From positions 1 through 39,132 of the forward strand of contig JAEUHS010000074.1 in the NCBI GenBank assembly GCA_016794035.1: 39,132 nt of DNA, given 5' to 3'. The DNA comes from Planctomycetota bacterium (GTDB lineage Bacteria; Planctomycetota; UBA1135; UBA2386). Positions 1 to 8,671 of the stretch are shown here, in pieces (position 1 is the stretch's first letter; each line of letters begins with the position of its first letter). The notes beneath the pieces are model-generated. The model searched no databases and was not told where the DNA came from. It saw only the letters and a list, made by a program, of their open reading frames with translations. Position numbers and translations under genes: made by a program.

Positions 1-886
1 ACTCGGTGATCGAGCGCGCGACGTAGGGGTGCGAGAAGTTCTCGAGGAAGCGGAAGCCGAGCATGCGACCGAGCCCGATCGCCATGTCGCTGTAGCCGGA
101 GAAGTCGAAGTAGATCTGCGCCGTGTAGCAGACGATGCCGAGCCACGCGACCGAGGTCGGCAGCGACTCGCCCGGGATCGCGAACACCGCATCGGCGATC
201 TCCGCCAGCGGGTTGGCGATCAGCATCTTCTTGCCCAGGCCGAGCACGAAGCGGCGGATACCCAGCGCGATGCCGGCGACGTCGATCGTGCGCCTGCCGA
301 TCTGCTCCTGGATGTCGGCGTAGCGCACGATCGGGCCGGCGATCAGCTGCGGGAACAGCGAGATGTAGAGCGCCAGGTCGATCGGGTTCTTCTGCGCCGT
401 CACCGCACCGCGGCGCACGTCGAGCAGGTACGACATCGCCTGGAAGGTGAAGAACGAGATGCCGATCGGCAGTCGCACCAGGTCTTGCGGCGTGAACAGC
501 AGCCCATGCAGCGGCCAGTCGCCCGGCACCAGGGCCGAGATCCTGGGCAGACCGGCCTGCAGCGCGCCGAGCGCGACCAGGACGTCCGAGGTCGCCCCGA
601 CCAGCCAGTCGGCGTACTTGAAGACGACCAGCAGGCCGAGGTTGAAGACCAGGCAGGCGAGCAACGGCAGCCGCGCCTGCGGGGTGCGGCCGATCCAGAG
701 CCCCAGCAGCCAGTTCACCAGCACCGAGACCAGCATGACCGCGACCACGAACGGTTCGCCCCAGCCGTAGAAGACGAGGCTCGTCAGCAGCAGCCAGACA
801 TTGCGCAGCCGTCGTGGCAGCAGGCCCTGTCCCACCATCACCCATGGCAGGAACAAGAACAGGAAGAGAGTCGAAGAAAAGAGCAT
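1..886 (-). CDS. MBOAT O-acyltransferase (AlgI-like), 3' end cut by window edge
   Basis: This is the N-terminal 295 residues of a membrane-bound O-acyltransferase of the AlgI type, which moves acyl groups across the membrane for polysaccharide O-acetylation. The ATG at 886 gives the usual family start (MLFSSTLFLFLFLPW, a hydrophobic first helix), followed by further membrane segments. The family motif YFDFSGYSDMAIGLGRM is encoded near 125-65. The frame leaves the window just before the expected catalytic-His stretch (FWRRWHIS), so activity cannot be judged here. It is closely similar to the complete MBOAT at 7150-8589. It is transcribed away from the epimerase at 1232. No clear ribosome binding site precedes the ATG. 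Family assignment is secure; the substrate is unknown. Confidence 0.9.
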   Translation of the reverse strand, partial: MLFSSTLFLFLFLPWVMVGQGLLPRRLRNVWLLLTSLVFYGWGEPFVVAVMLVSVLVNWLLGLWIGRTPQARLPLLACLVFNLGLLVVFKYADWLVGATSDVLVALGALQAGLPRISALVPGDWPLHGLLFTPQDLVRLPIGISFFTFQAMSYLLDVRRGAVTAQKNPIDLALYISLFPQLIAGPIVRYADIQEQIGRRTIDVAGIALGIRRFVLGLGKKMLIANPLAEIADAVFAIPGESLPTSVAWLGIVCYTAQIYFDFSGYSDMAIGLGRMLGFRFLENFSHPYVARSITE

Positions 887-1175
887 GCCGAGGGCCCTGT
901 TCCAGCTCGCGCTGGCGGCACCCCGGACGGACTGCCGACCCATCTGAGTCGACGAACGTGCCGACGTGCGGGCGAGGAGTTTCCGTGTCGCGCGCCGGAT
1001 GCGCAAGCGCGCCATGATCCGACGGGAGAAGGACGCGGTGCCACCGCGCGAACGGCGCTCGCTGCGCGCGGACCGTGCGGTTCGGCAGCAGTCTCTCGGA
1101 CCGCCGGTCCGAGGCGCCGACGCGGCGAGACGGGACGGAGCGGGAGCGAGGCGCTGCGGTGGGGAGGCCCTGTGG

Positions 1176-1181
1176 TAGGCT
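1176..1181 (+). promoter_or_regulatory. Possible -10 hexamer TAGGCT for the epimerase gene
   Basis: TAGGCT lies about 50 bp upstream of the GTG start at 1232 and resembles the TATGCT hexamers upstream of several other genes in this window. No good -35 box is visible at 17 bp spacing. Confidence 0.25.
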
Positions 1182-1187
1182 GCTGGG

Positions 1188-1201
1188 CCCCGAAATCGGG
1201 G
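1188..1201. repeat. Short perfect inverted repeat CCCCGA-AA-TCGGGG
   Basis: Two 6-bp arms (1188-1193 and 1196-1201) are separated by AA, directly after the candidate -10 hexamer. The position fits an operator or a 5'-leader hairpin, but nothing in the sequence identifies a binding protein. Confidence 0.35.
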
Positions 1202-1231
1202 GTCACCTCACCTCGACGCGGAGTCTCTCTC

Positions 1232-2299
1232 GTGACAGTGCTCGTCACCGGCGGTGCCGGATTCGTGGGCTCGAATCTGGCCCTGATGTTCAAACGTGAC
1301 CATGCGGACCGCCGGGTCGTCGCGCTGGACAACCTGCGGCGCCGCGGCAGCGAGCTGGCCCTGCCGCGGCTGCGCGCCGGCGGCGTCGAGTTCCAGCACG
1401 GCGACATCCGCAACCCCGAGGATCTGGCCGAGGTCGGCGCCTTCGACCTGCTGCTCGAGTGCTCCGCCGAACCGTCGGTGCACGCCGGTTACGACGGCAG
1501 CCCCGACTACCTGATCCACACCAACCTGGTCGGCACCAAGAACTGCCTCGAGGCCGCCCGCCGGCACCGGGCCGACACCGTGTTCCTGTCGACGAGCCGC
1601 GTCTACCCGATCGATCCGCTGCGTGCGCTGGCGCTCGAGACCGAGGGTGCGCGGCTGGTGCCGAAGCGCGGTGCGAAGCATCTGCACGGTTTCTCCGCTG
1701 CCGGCGTCAGCACCGACTTCACGCTCGCCGGGCACCGCTCGCTGTACGGTGCGACGAAGCTGTGCTCCGAGCACCTGATCGAGGAGTACGCCGCCGCCTA
1801 CGGGATGCGCGCGGTCGTCAACCGCTGCGGCGTGCTGACCGGACCGTGGCAGATGGGCAAGGTCGACCAGGGCTTCATCGTGCTGTGGGCGTCGCGGCAC
1901 CTGTTCGGCAAGCCCCTGGCCTACATGGGATTCGGCGGCCACGGCCATCAGGTGCGCGACCTGCTGCACGTGGCGGACCTGTACGATCTGCTGCGCGTGC
2001 AGGTGCGGGATATCGACAGCCACCGCGGGCAGGTCTACAACGTCGGCGGCGGCCTCGGCTGCAGCGTCTCCCTGGCCGAACTGACGGCGATGTGCGCCGC
2101 GCGGACCGGTGACGTCTCCCCCAAGATCGCCAGTGACCCGAACACCCGCGCCGCCGACATCCCCTACTACGTGACCGACAACGCCCTCGTCACGGCGCGG
2201 ACCGGCTGGGCGCCGCGGCGCACCGTCGACGACATCCTGGACGACGTGTTCCAGTGGCTGCGCGACCACCGCGCGGCGCTCGAGCCGATCCTGGCCTGA
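1232..2299 (+). CDS. NAD-dependent sugar epimerase/dehydratase (extended SDR, CDP-paratose 2-epimerase-like)
   Basis: A 355-residue extended short-chain dehydrogenase/reductase acting on a nucleotide sugar. The N-terminal Rossmann motif GGAGFVG is at residues 7-13, with an acidic ribose-binding Asp near 33. The Ser/Thr active-site strand LSTSRVYP is near 119-126, and the catalytic YGATK motif is at 172-176. The C-terminal half has the substrate-side signature RCGVLTGPWQ...QGF and the HQVRDLLHVADL stretch typical of CDP-paratose/tyvelose epimerases. The GTG at 1232 is preferred because GGAG at 1220-1223 sits 8 bp upstream; a second GTG at 1238 is possible. It is followed 46 bp later by a related SDR, so the two may act in sequence on one sugar. 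The exact sugar cannot be told from sequence. Confidence 0.85.
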   Translation: MTVLVTGGAGFVGSNLALMFKRDHADRRVVALDNLRRRGSELALPRLRAGGVEFQHGDIRNPEDLAEVGAFDLLLECSAEPSVHAGYDGSPDYLIHTNLVGTKNCLEAARRHRADTVFLSTSRVYPIDPLRALALETEGARLVPKRGAKHLHGFSAAGVSTDFTLAGHRSLYGATKLCSEHLIEEYAAAYGMRAVVNRCGVLTGPWQMGKVDQGFIVLWASRHLFGKPLAYMGFGGHGHQVRDLLHVADLYDLLRVQVRDIDSHRGQVYNVGGGLGCSVSLAELTAMCAARTGDVSPKIASDPNTRAADIPYYVTDNALVTARTGWAPRRTVDDILDDVFQWLRDHRAALEPILA

Positions 2300-2345
2300 C
2301 CGCCGCATCCGCATCCTCCCAAGAGCAATCGAGACCGACTGAGCC

Positions 2346-3410
2346 ATGGCCGTAGCCCTGATTACCGGATCCGCTGGACTGATCGGCGCCGAGACCGTTC
2401 GTGTGTTCTCCCAGAAGGGGCTCGACGTGGTCGGCATCGACAACGACATGCGTCGCTACTTCTTCGGCGACGAGGCGAGCACGGCCTGGAGCCGCGAGGC
2501 GCTGCAGAAGGAGGTGCCTAAGTACGTGCACGAGTCGTGCGACATCCGCAGCGAGCCGGACCTGAAGAAGATCTTCCTGCGGCACGGCAAGGCGATCTCG
2601 GTGATCGTGCACACGGCCGCGCAGCCGTCGCACGACTGGGCGGCGCGCGAGCCGCACACCGACTTCACGGTCAACGCGAACGGCACGCTGAACATGCTCG
2701 AGCTGGCGCGGCAGCACTGCCCCGACGCCGTGTTCATCTTCACCAGCACCAACAAGGTCTACGGCGACACGCCCAACCGCCTGCCGCTCGTCGAGGAGGC
2801 GACGCGCTGGGAGCTGCGCAACCACCCGTTCGCCGAGCACGGCATCGACGAGACGATGAGCATCGACAACACGATGCACAGCCTGTTCGGCGCCTCGAAG
2901 GCCGCCGCCGACATCATCGTGCAGGAGTACGGCCGCTACTTCGGCATGAAGACCGCGTGCTTCCGCGGCGGCTGCCTGACCGGTCCCGGCCACTCGGGCA
3001 CGCAGCTGCACGGCTTCCTCGCCTATCTCGTCAAGTGCGCGATCACCGGCACGCCCTACACGGTGTTCGGCTACGAGGGCAAGCAGGTTCGCGACAACAT
3101 CCACAGCCACGACCTGGTCAACGCGTTCTGGCACTTCTTCCAGAAGCCGCGCAGCGGCGAGGTCTACAACATCGGCGGCGCGCGGTTCTCGAACTGCTCG
3201 ATGCGCGAGGCGATCACGGTCTGCGAAGAGCTGACCGGCCGGCCGATGAAGTGGAGCTACAACGCGACCAACCGCGCCGGCGACCACATCTGGTGGATCA
3301 GCGACATCCGCAAGTTCCAGTCGCACTACCCGGGCTGGAAGCTCGAGTACGACATCCGCCGCATCATGGCCGAGATCCACACCGGCCTGCAGGCCAGGAC
3401 CAAGGTCTGA
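2346..3410 (+). CDS. NAD-dependent epimerase (CDP-paratose 2-epimerase family), Phe in place of active-site Tyr
   Basis: A 354-residue extended [11 protein letters not shown] near residues 7-14 binds [11 protein letters not shown] is near 133-140, and [12 protein letters not shown]...LHGFL is the substrate-side signature of the CDP-paratose/tyvelose epimerase family. The usual catalytic YxxxK reads F181-G-A-S-K185, so the Tyr is replaced by Phe while Lys is kept. I recall similar LFGASK forms in environmental homologues, so this may be a subfamily trait and not a lesion. Its stop is one base before the ATG of the glycosyltransferase, so the genes are probably co-transcribed. Role: modification of a nucleotide-activated sugar for the surface glycan made by this locus. 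Confidence 0.85.
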   Translation: MAVALITGSAGLIGAETVRVFSQKGLDVVGIDNDMRRYFFGDEASTAWSREALQKEVPKYVHESCDIRSEPDLKKIFLRHGKAISVIVHTAAQPSHDWAAREPHTDFTVNANGTLNMLELARQHCPDAVFIFTSTNKVYGDTPNRLPLVEEATRWELRNHPFAEHGIDETMSIDNTMHSLFGASKAAADIIVQEYGRYFGMKTACFRGGCLTGPGHSGTQLHGFLAYLVKCAITGTPYTVFGYEGKQVRDNIHSHDLVNAFWHFFQKPRSGEVYNIGGARFSNCSMREAITVCEELTGRPMKWSYNATNRAGDHIWWISDIRKFQSHYPGWKLEYDIRRIMAEIHTGLQARTKV

Positions 3411-3411
3411 G

Positions 3412-4233
3412 ATGACGCTCGAGGTCAAGTCGCTGGCCGAGTGGGAGGCTGCGGGCGTCCCCGACATGCTGTCGGTCGTGATCCCGGCCCACAACGAGGC
3501 CGGTCACATCGAGGAGACGGTCGTCACCCTGCACGACGCGCTCGAGAAGGCCGGCATCGTGCACGAGATCCTGGTCGTCAACGACAACAGCAGCGACGCC
3601 ACCGAGGCGATCCTGCAGGACCTCGGCCGGCGCTACCAGCAGGTGCGCTACGTCAACAACTCGCCGCCGAACGGCTTCGGCTTCGCGGTGCGCTGCGGCC
3701 TGTCCAGCTTCCGCGGCGACACGGTCGCGATCGTGATGGCCGACCTGTCCGACGCGCCCGAAGACGTCGTCGCCTTCTACCGCAAGATCGAGGCGGGCAG
3801 CGACTGCGCGTTCGGCTCGCGCTTCATGCGCGGCGGCAAGTGCATCGACTACCCGTTCCCCAAGCTGGTGATGAACCGCCTCGGCAACTGGTTCATCAAG
3901 ACGATGTTCTGGATGCGGTACAACGACATCACGAACGCGTTCAAGATGTACCGGCGCTCGGTGATCGCCGGGCTGCAGCCGCTGCTCGCGTACCACTTCA
4001 ACCTGACCGTCGAGCTGCCGCTGAAGGCGATCGTGCGCGGCTACAGCTACGCGGTCGTGCCCAACACCTGGCGCAACCGCAAGGAAGGCGTCTCGAAGTT
4101 CAAGATCCGCGAGATGGGCTCGCGCTACCTGTTCATCATCCTCTACTGCTTCTTGGAGAAGGTCCTGTCGCGCAACGACTACCGCGACCGCAAGGACATC
4201 CGCGAGACGCAGCTGCAGGTCTGGCCGCGTTGA
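3412..4233 (+). CDS. Family 2 glycosyltransferase (dolichol-phosphate mannosyltransferase-like)
   Basis: A 273-residue GT-A fold glycosyltransferase. The N-terminal strand LSVVIPAHNEAG and the VVNDNSSDAT segment bind the nucleotide. IVMADLSDAPEDV carries the metal-binding acidic cluster in the position of the DADLxHP motif of polyprenyl-phosphate sugar transferases. FGSRFMRGG and the later NAFKMYRRS region also match that family. The C-terminus has one weakly hydrophobic stretch (YLFIILYCF) that could associate with membrane, but no DPM-type multi-helix anchor. It starts one base after the preceding epimerase stop and ends 13 bp before the next start, so it sits inside the same operon. Probable job: moving a sugar from a nucleotide donor to a lipid carrier or growing glycan. 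Donor and acceptor are unknown. Confidence 0.9.
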   Translation: MTLEVKSLAEWEAAGVPDMLSVVIPAHNEAGHIEETVVTLHDALEKAGIVHEILVVNDNSSDATEAILQDLGRRYQQVRYVNNSPPNGFGFAVRCGLSSFRGDTVAIVMADLSDAPEDVVAFYRKIEAGSDCAFGSRFMRGGKCIDYPFPKLVMNRLGNWFIKTMFWMRYNDITNAFKMYRRSVIAGLQPLLAYHFNLTVELPLKAIVRGYSYAVVPNTWRNRKEGVSKFKIREMGSRYLFIILYCFLEKVLSRNDYRDRKDIRETQLQVWPR

Positions 4234-4246
4234 GCAGCGGAGGATC

Positions 4247-7096
4247 ATGATCCCCCAGCCATCGCCCGGGGTCCTGCCGCCGCGGGAGGATCGCGCGCGG
4301 CTGCTGCGCTGGCTGCTGCTACCGGTCTATCTCGTCCAGGCGGCGATCGTGTGGCTGGTGATCCTGCGGCCGCCGCACGTGCACCCGGTCGTCGAACTCG
4401 ATGCCTCGTGGAAGCAACTCGTCGGGCTGGACTATCGCGATGCGGTCCAGGCCGGCGTCGACTTCCTGTTCACCTACGGTCCGCTCGGCTACTTCCTCGT
4501 CGGGAGCCCGACCTACCTGCCGGACCTGTTCTGGCAGCGCGCCTACGCGGACATGGTGCTGAAGGCGCTGCTCGTGATCGCGATCCTGCTGCCGGCCCTG
4601 CGCATGCACCGGGCCTGGCACCAGCTGGTCTACCTCGCCGTCGTGCTGCTGATGGCGCCGCTCGCCGACGATGCGTTCCCGCTGATGGCGATCACGGCGT
4701 CGACGCTCTACCTGGTGCAGGGCCGCTGCAGTCTGCGCGTGGCGCTGCCGACGGTCGTGTTCTTCGCCGCGATGGGCATGGGGAAGTTCACCTACTTCGT
4801 GCTCGGTGGCGGCTGCGTCGCCCTGCTGTGCGTCAGCGTGTGGCGCCGCAGCAGCTGGCGGCACGCCCTCGCGGTGCCGGTCGTCTTCGCGGGCTCGTTC
4901 ACCGTGATCTGGGCCGCGATCGGCCAGTCGGTCGGGAACCTGCCGGCGTTCGTCAGGGGCTCGCTGCAGATCGCGTCGGGCTACAACGAGTCGATGCGCT
5001 GGGTGGCGACCGACGGCGCGCGCTACTGGTTCGGTGACGTGATCGTGGCGCTGTCGGCGATCGGTCTCGCGGCCGTGGCAGTGCTGATCGCGTGCGTGCG
5101 CCGGCCGTGGCAACTCGGTCGATGGCTGGCGGCGGGCGCAGCAGCGGCGGCGCTGTTCATGGGCTGGAAGTCCGGCTTCGTGCGCCAGGATGCGGGCCAC
5201 TCGATGATCTGCTTCTGCTGCGCGGCGATCGTGCCGCTGTGGTTGTGGAGCTTCGTCGACCGCGCGCGCCAGGGCCTGCTGCTGAACGGCATGGTGCTCG
5301 TGGCGACCGCGGTGGCCTTCGTCGGCGCGTTCCGTCTCGAAGGTGCGACGGACTACCGTCCCGGCAACCTGATGCCGTTGCTGCGCAGCGAGGCCGTCGC
5401 TCACTTCGACTTCGTCGTCGGCCTGCAGGCTGCCCAGGATCGGTTGGACACGGCGACGCGCGAGGTGGCGGCCAACCACCAGCTGCCGGCCGTGCGCGCG
5501 GCCGTCGGTGCGGCGCCGATCGACGAGGTGCCGCACGGGCAGAACATCCTGTTCCTGAACGATCTGAACGTGCGCCACCGGCCGGTCTTCCAGAGCTACT
5601 CGGCCTACACGGCGTACCTGCAGCGTCTGAACGGCGACTTCTACGAGGGCCCGGACAAGGCGCCGGCGTTCGTGCTGTTCCGGCTCGACGCGATCGATGG
5701 TCAGTTCCCGACCGTGTCCGACAGCCAGGTCTACCGGGCGCTGTTGCGGCACTATCGGCCGCGACTGCAGGAACAGGGCCACCTGCTGCTGCAGCGCATC
5801 GCCGACGGCGCGGCGGCGCCGGTGTCCGGCCAGCCGGGCCAACGTCAGATCGAGCAGCGCACGGCGCGGTTCGGCGAGTGGGTGCCGCTCGAGCCCGGGG
5901 CGGGGCTCGGCGAGCTGTCGATCGACCTTGCCTTCTCGCAACTCGGCAAGCTGTGGAGCTTCGGCTTCCGCGGTCCGCGCCTCTACCTGGACGTGCGGCT
6001 CGCGAACGGCCAGGAGCTGACCGACTTCGTCACGTCGCGCGGCGCGATGCAGCTGCCGTTCGTCGTCGACCCGCTGATCCAGGACATGCGCGGGTTCGCG
6101 AAGCTCTACTTCGGTGCGCCCGACCTGCCGCGCGTGGTCGCCTTCCGGTTGCGGCCGCGGGCCGGTCGCGAGGACCTCTACGCACCCGAGTTCCGCTGCA
6201 CGTTCGCGCGTTCGGACCTGCCGGCGCCCATCGACGAGGCGAGCCAGCGCGCGCTGCGCATCGACTATCCGATGTTCGACCGCGCGCCTCGTTCGGCCGA
6301 GCCGGCGGCGAGCTTCAGCGTCGCCCGTGAAAGCGGCAAGCAGGTGAAGATCGCCGAGGCGCCGAGCGCGATGACGTTCGACGGCCTGCAGGGCACGTTC
6401 GCGGTCACCGGTACGTTCGGCATCCGGCGAGAGGCCTACGAGGGCGACGGCGGCACCGACGGCGTCACCTTCCGCATCGAACGGGTCGGCGCCGACGGGC
6501 AGTCGGTCGCGCTGTTCGAGCGCCGGCTCGAGCCGAAGCAGAACGCCGGCGACCGGGGCATGCAGCACTTCGCGTTCGAGGCGCAGGTCGACGCCGGCGC
6601 CGTGCTGGTGTTCCGCACGCTCGCCGGCGCCGACTCCCGTTGGGACTGGAGCTACTGGACCGATCTCGAGTTCGCCGATCTCTCGGCGCCGGCCGCAGGA
6701 TCGCAGCGGCTGGCGGTGGACCGCGTCGAGATCGCGCGCGCCGACGGTGGCACCCAGGTGTTCCTGCTCGACGCCGGACCCGAGTTCGCGAACCGGAACT
6801 ACCGCGTCGCCGGCAGCAGCGCCGGCACCGTGCCGGGCTCGACGCTGCTCGGCGTGCAGGTGCCGCTCAACGCGTCGCCGTATCTGGACCTGACGCAGGC
6901 CGCCGAGGACCCGGCGCTGTTCGAGGGCTTCCGCGGTCGCCTCGACGCCGCCGGCCGCGGCAGGGCGGCGCTGCACGTGCCGCCCGGGGGACTGCCCGGC
7001 GTCGACGGGTCGCTGCTGCACCACGCGTTCGCCGTGCTCGACGACGATGGGCGCATCCTGACGGTCAGCAACCCGGTCGCACTGCGGTTGCGGTGA
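4247..7096 (+). CDS. Large polytopic membrane protein with C-terminal extracytoplasmic region, polysaccharide locus
   Basis: A 949-residue protein I cannot name. Residues about 20-365 form nine or ten predicted membrane helices. The first loop has the sequence VELDASWKQLVG...FTYGPLGYFLVG; I recall a similar acidic D-x-SW plus FTYGPLG pattern in uncharacterised GT-C-like membrane proteins. Residues about 370-949 are soluble, rich in short hydrophobic strands, and probably extracytoplasmic beta-sandwich domains. GGAGG at 4239-4243 lies just upstream of the ATG at 4247. The gene follows the glycosyltransferase by 13 bp and ends facing the MBOAT gene. Context suggests a role in glycan assembly, transfer or polymerisation, but function is inferred from neighbours only. 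Confidence 0.75.
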   Translation: MIPQPSPGVLPPREDRARLLRWLLLPVYLVQAAIVWLVILRPPHVHPVVELDASWKQLVGLDYRDAVQAGVDFLFTYGPLGYFLVGSPTYLPDLFWQRAYADMVLKALLVIAILLPALRMHRAWHQLVYLAVVLLMAPLADDAFPLMAITASTLYLVQGRCSLRVALPTVVFFAAMGMGKFTYFVLGGGCVALLCVSVWRRSSWRHALAVPVVFAGSFTVIWAAIGQSVGNLPAFVRGSLQIASGYNESMRWVATDGARYWFGDVIVALSAIGLAAVAVLIACVRRPWQLGRWLAAGAAAAALFMGWKSGFVRQDAGHSMICFCCAAIVPLWLWSFVDRARQGLLLNGMVLVATAVAFVGAFRLEGATDYRPGNLMPLLRSEAVAHFDFVVGLQAAQDRLDTATREVAANHQLPAVRAAVGAAPIDEVPHGQNILFLNDLNVRHRPVFQSYSAYTAYLQRLNGDFYEGPDKAPAFVLFRLDAIDGQFPTVSDSQVYRALLRHYRPRLQEQGHLLLQRIADGAAAPVSGQPGQRQIEQRTARFGEWVPLEPGAGLGELSIDLAFSQLGKLWSFGFRGPRLYLDVRLANGQELTDFVTSRGAMQLPFVVDPLIQDMRGFAKLYFGAPDLPRVVAFRLRPRAGREDLYAPEFRCTFARSDLPAPIDEASQRALRIDYPMFDRAPRSAEPAASFSVARESGKQVKIAEAPSAMTFDGLQGTFAVTGTFGIRREAYEGDGGTDGVTFRIERVGADGQSVALFERRLEPKQNAGDRGMQHFAFEAQVDAGAVLVFRTLAGADSRWDWSYWTDLEFADLSAPAAGSQRLAVDRVEIARADGGTQVFLLDAGPEFANRNYRVAGSSAGTVPGSTLLGVQVPLNASPYLDLTQAAEDPALFEGFRGRLDAAGRGRAALHVPPGGLPGVDGSLLHHAFAVLDDDGRILTVSNPVALRLR

Positions 7097-7105
7097 CGTC
7101 GTCGT

Positions 7106-7129
7106 GTCGACGCGGCCGCCGACGTCGAC
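7106..7129. terminator. Possible bidirectional hairpin between convergent genes
   Basis: GTCGACG (7106-7112) and CGTCGAC (7123-7129) form a 7-bp stem with a 10-nt loop in the short gap between the convergent membrane-protein and MBOAT genes. There is no T tract, so intrinsic termination is uncertain. Confidence 0.25.
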
Positions 7130-7149
7130 CGTGCCACTGGCAGGCGAGA

Positions 7150-8589
7150 TCAGAACCGGAAGTAGATGAACGGATTGTGGCTGCTGTTGACCACGGCCAT
7201 GCAGGCCACCACCAAGCCGACCAGGGTGATGACGAGCATCACAGGCGTCGCCCTCGGTGTGCGTCCCCACGCCAGGAAGCGCTGCTCGAGGGCGACGTAG
7301 CTCGCGGCGCACGGCAGGAACGTCGCAGCAGTGGCAATGCACAGCATGGCCCAGGTCTGGGCATCCAACGGCAAGCGGCTGGCCAGCAGCGTCGTGTACC
7401 AGGTGGGGCCGCCTTGTCCGGCCATGAGCCACAGGAAGTCACCGGCCCGAGCCAGGGTCTCGGAGCGGAAGATCACCCAGCTGATCAACACCAGGAACAG
7501 CATCAGTACGCGCAGCAGCGGTTTGGGCAGACGTTGCTGGATGCGCAGCCAACCCATCTTGTCGAGGGTCAGGAACAGTCCCTGATAGGCACCCCAGACG
7601 ACGAACGTCCACGACGCCCCGTGCCAGAAGCCCGAGACGAGGAACACGATCCACAGGTTGACATAGCCCCGTACCGCTCCGACGCGATTGCCACCGAGCG
7701 GAATGTAGACGTACTCCCGCATGAAGTTGGACAGCGAGATGTGCCACCTGCGCCAGAAGTCGGTGAAGTTGGTCGCGGTGTAGGGTCGCTGGAAGTTCTC
7801 GAGGAACTCGAAGCCGACCATGCGGCCGAGGCCGATCGCCATGTCGGAGTAGCCGGAGAAGTCGAAGTAGATCTGGAAGTAGTAGGCGACCGCCGCGAGC
7901 CACGCGAAACCCGTCGAAACGCCGTCGATCGGCTCGGCGTGGATCTGGTCGCATATCGCCGCCATCTGGTTGGCGATCAACGCCTTCTTCACCAGTCCGA
8001 CGGTGAACCGTTGGATGCCCGACCAGAACCTCTGGCGATCGTGTACGCGCGCGCGGATCTGCTGGTCGACGTCGTGGTACCGCACGATCGGCCCGGCGAT
8101 CAGTTGCGGGAACAGCACGACATAGAGCAGGCAGTCCCAGTAGTTGCGGGACACATGTGCCGTACCGCGATACACGTCGACGACGTAGCTGATCTTCTGG
8201 AAGGTGAAGAAGCTGATGCCAATCGGCAACGCGACCTTCTCCCAGGTCAGGGGGCCGTAGTGAAGCGCCTGCAGGAACCAGTCGATCTGGTCGACGAAGA
8301 AGTTGGCGTACTTGAAGTAGAGCAGGAGGCCGAGATTGGCCACCAAGCTGAGGCTCAACAGCCGACGGCGATGCCGGGTGTTCGCCGACGACGCGATGGC
8401 GCGACTGAGGTGGTAGTCGAGCAGAGTGCTGCCGAGCAGCACGTAGACGAACAGCGGTGCTCCCCAGGCGTAGAACCAGAGACTGCCGGCGAGTGCCGTT
8501 GCGTTCCGCAGCCTGGCCGGGACGACGAAGTACGCCGTCAGGAAGATCGGCAGGAACCAGAAGAGGAACGAAGCGGAGCTGAAGACCAC
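7150..8589 (-). CDS. MBOAT O-acyltransferase (AlgI-like), complete
   Basis: A 479-residue multi-helix membrane protein of the AlgI/DltB superfamily that passes acetyl groups across the cytoplasmic membrane for O-acetylation of a polysaccharide. The GTG at 8589 gives the standard family start VVFSSASFLFWFLPIF. Then come YFDFSGYSDMAIGLGRM, the FWRRWHISLSNFMREYVYIPLGG block with the first conserved His, and SGFWHGASWTFVVWG with the second conserved His. All key residues look intact. It is divergent from an AlgJ/AlgX-like gene 82 bp away, the expected partner that completes acetyl transfer in the periplasm. It resembles the truncated MBOAT at 1-886. Acceptor glycan unknown. Confidence 0.93.
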   Translation of the reverse strand: MVFSSASFLFWFLPIFLTAYFVVPARLRNATALAGSLWFYAWGAPLFVYVLLGSTLLDYHLSRAIASSANTRHRRRLLSLSLVANLGLLLYFKYANFFVDQIDWFLQALHYGPLTWEKVALPIGISFFTFQKISYVVDVYRGTAHVSRNYWDCLLYVVLFPQLIAGPIVRYHDVDQQIRARVHDRQRFWSGIQRFTVGLVKKALIANQMAAICDQIHAEPIDGVSTGFAWLAAVAYYFQIYFDFSGYSDMAIGLGRMVGFEFLENFQRPYTATNFTDFWRRWHISLSNFMREYVYIPLGGNRVGAVRGYVNLWIVFLVSGFWHGASWTFVVWGAYQGLFLTLDKMGWLRIQQRLPKPLLRVLMLFLVLISWVIFRSETLARAGDFLWLMAGQGGPTWYTTLLASRLPLDAQTWAMLCIATAATFLPCAASYVALEQRFLAWGRTPRATPVMLVITLVGLVVACMAVVNSSHNPFIYFRF

Positions 8590-8643
8590 GGTTGCCGAGA
8601 CCCGGATCGAGCCGTTCGCTTTCCCCGGGCAGAGAGGGCGGCG

Positions 8644-8649
8644 TATGCT
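8644..8649 (+). promoter_or_regulatory. -10 hexamer TATGCT in the divergent MBOAT/AlgJ promoter region
   Basis: TATGCT lies 22 bp upstream of the ATG at 8672. The same bases read on the other strand give TAGCAT, which could act as the -10 of the divergent MBOAT gene, so one short site may serve both directions. No strong -35 box is seen. Confidence 0.4.
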
Positions 8650-8671
8650 ACGAGCGCCCTGCGAGGATGCA

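Larger units (their letters stand above)
887..1231. other. Intergenic region between divergent MBOAT and epimerase genes
   Basis: These 345 bp separate divergent genes and contain no convincing coding sequence; open frames here have Arg/Ala-rich composition typical of shadow frames in GC-rich DNA. What can be seen is a TAGGCT hexamer (1176-1181) that could serve as a -10 element, a short perfect palindrome (1188-1201), and a GGAG ribosome binding site at 1220-1223 for the epimerase. Confidence 0.6.

Noticed and set aside
29..1231. N-terminal extension of the first epimerase by about 400 codons
   Set aside because: The extension is antisense to the MBOAT gene and low-complexity in Arg/Asp/Gln; the GTG at 1232 with its GGAG site gives the normal SDR start.
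4319..7432. Open frame of over 1000 codons antisense to the membrane-protein gene
   Set aside because: It is rich in Arg, His and Gln, lacks family motifs, and mirrors the third-position GC bias of the real gene on the other strand.
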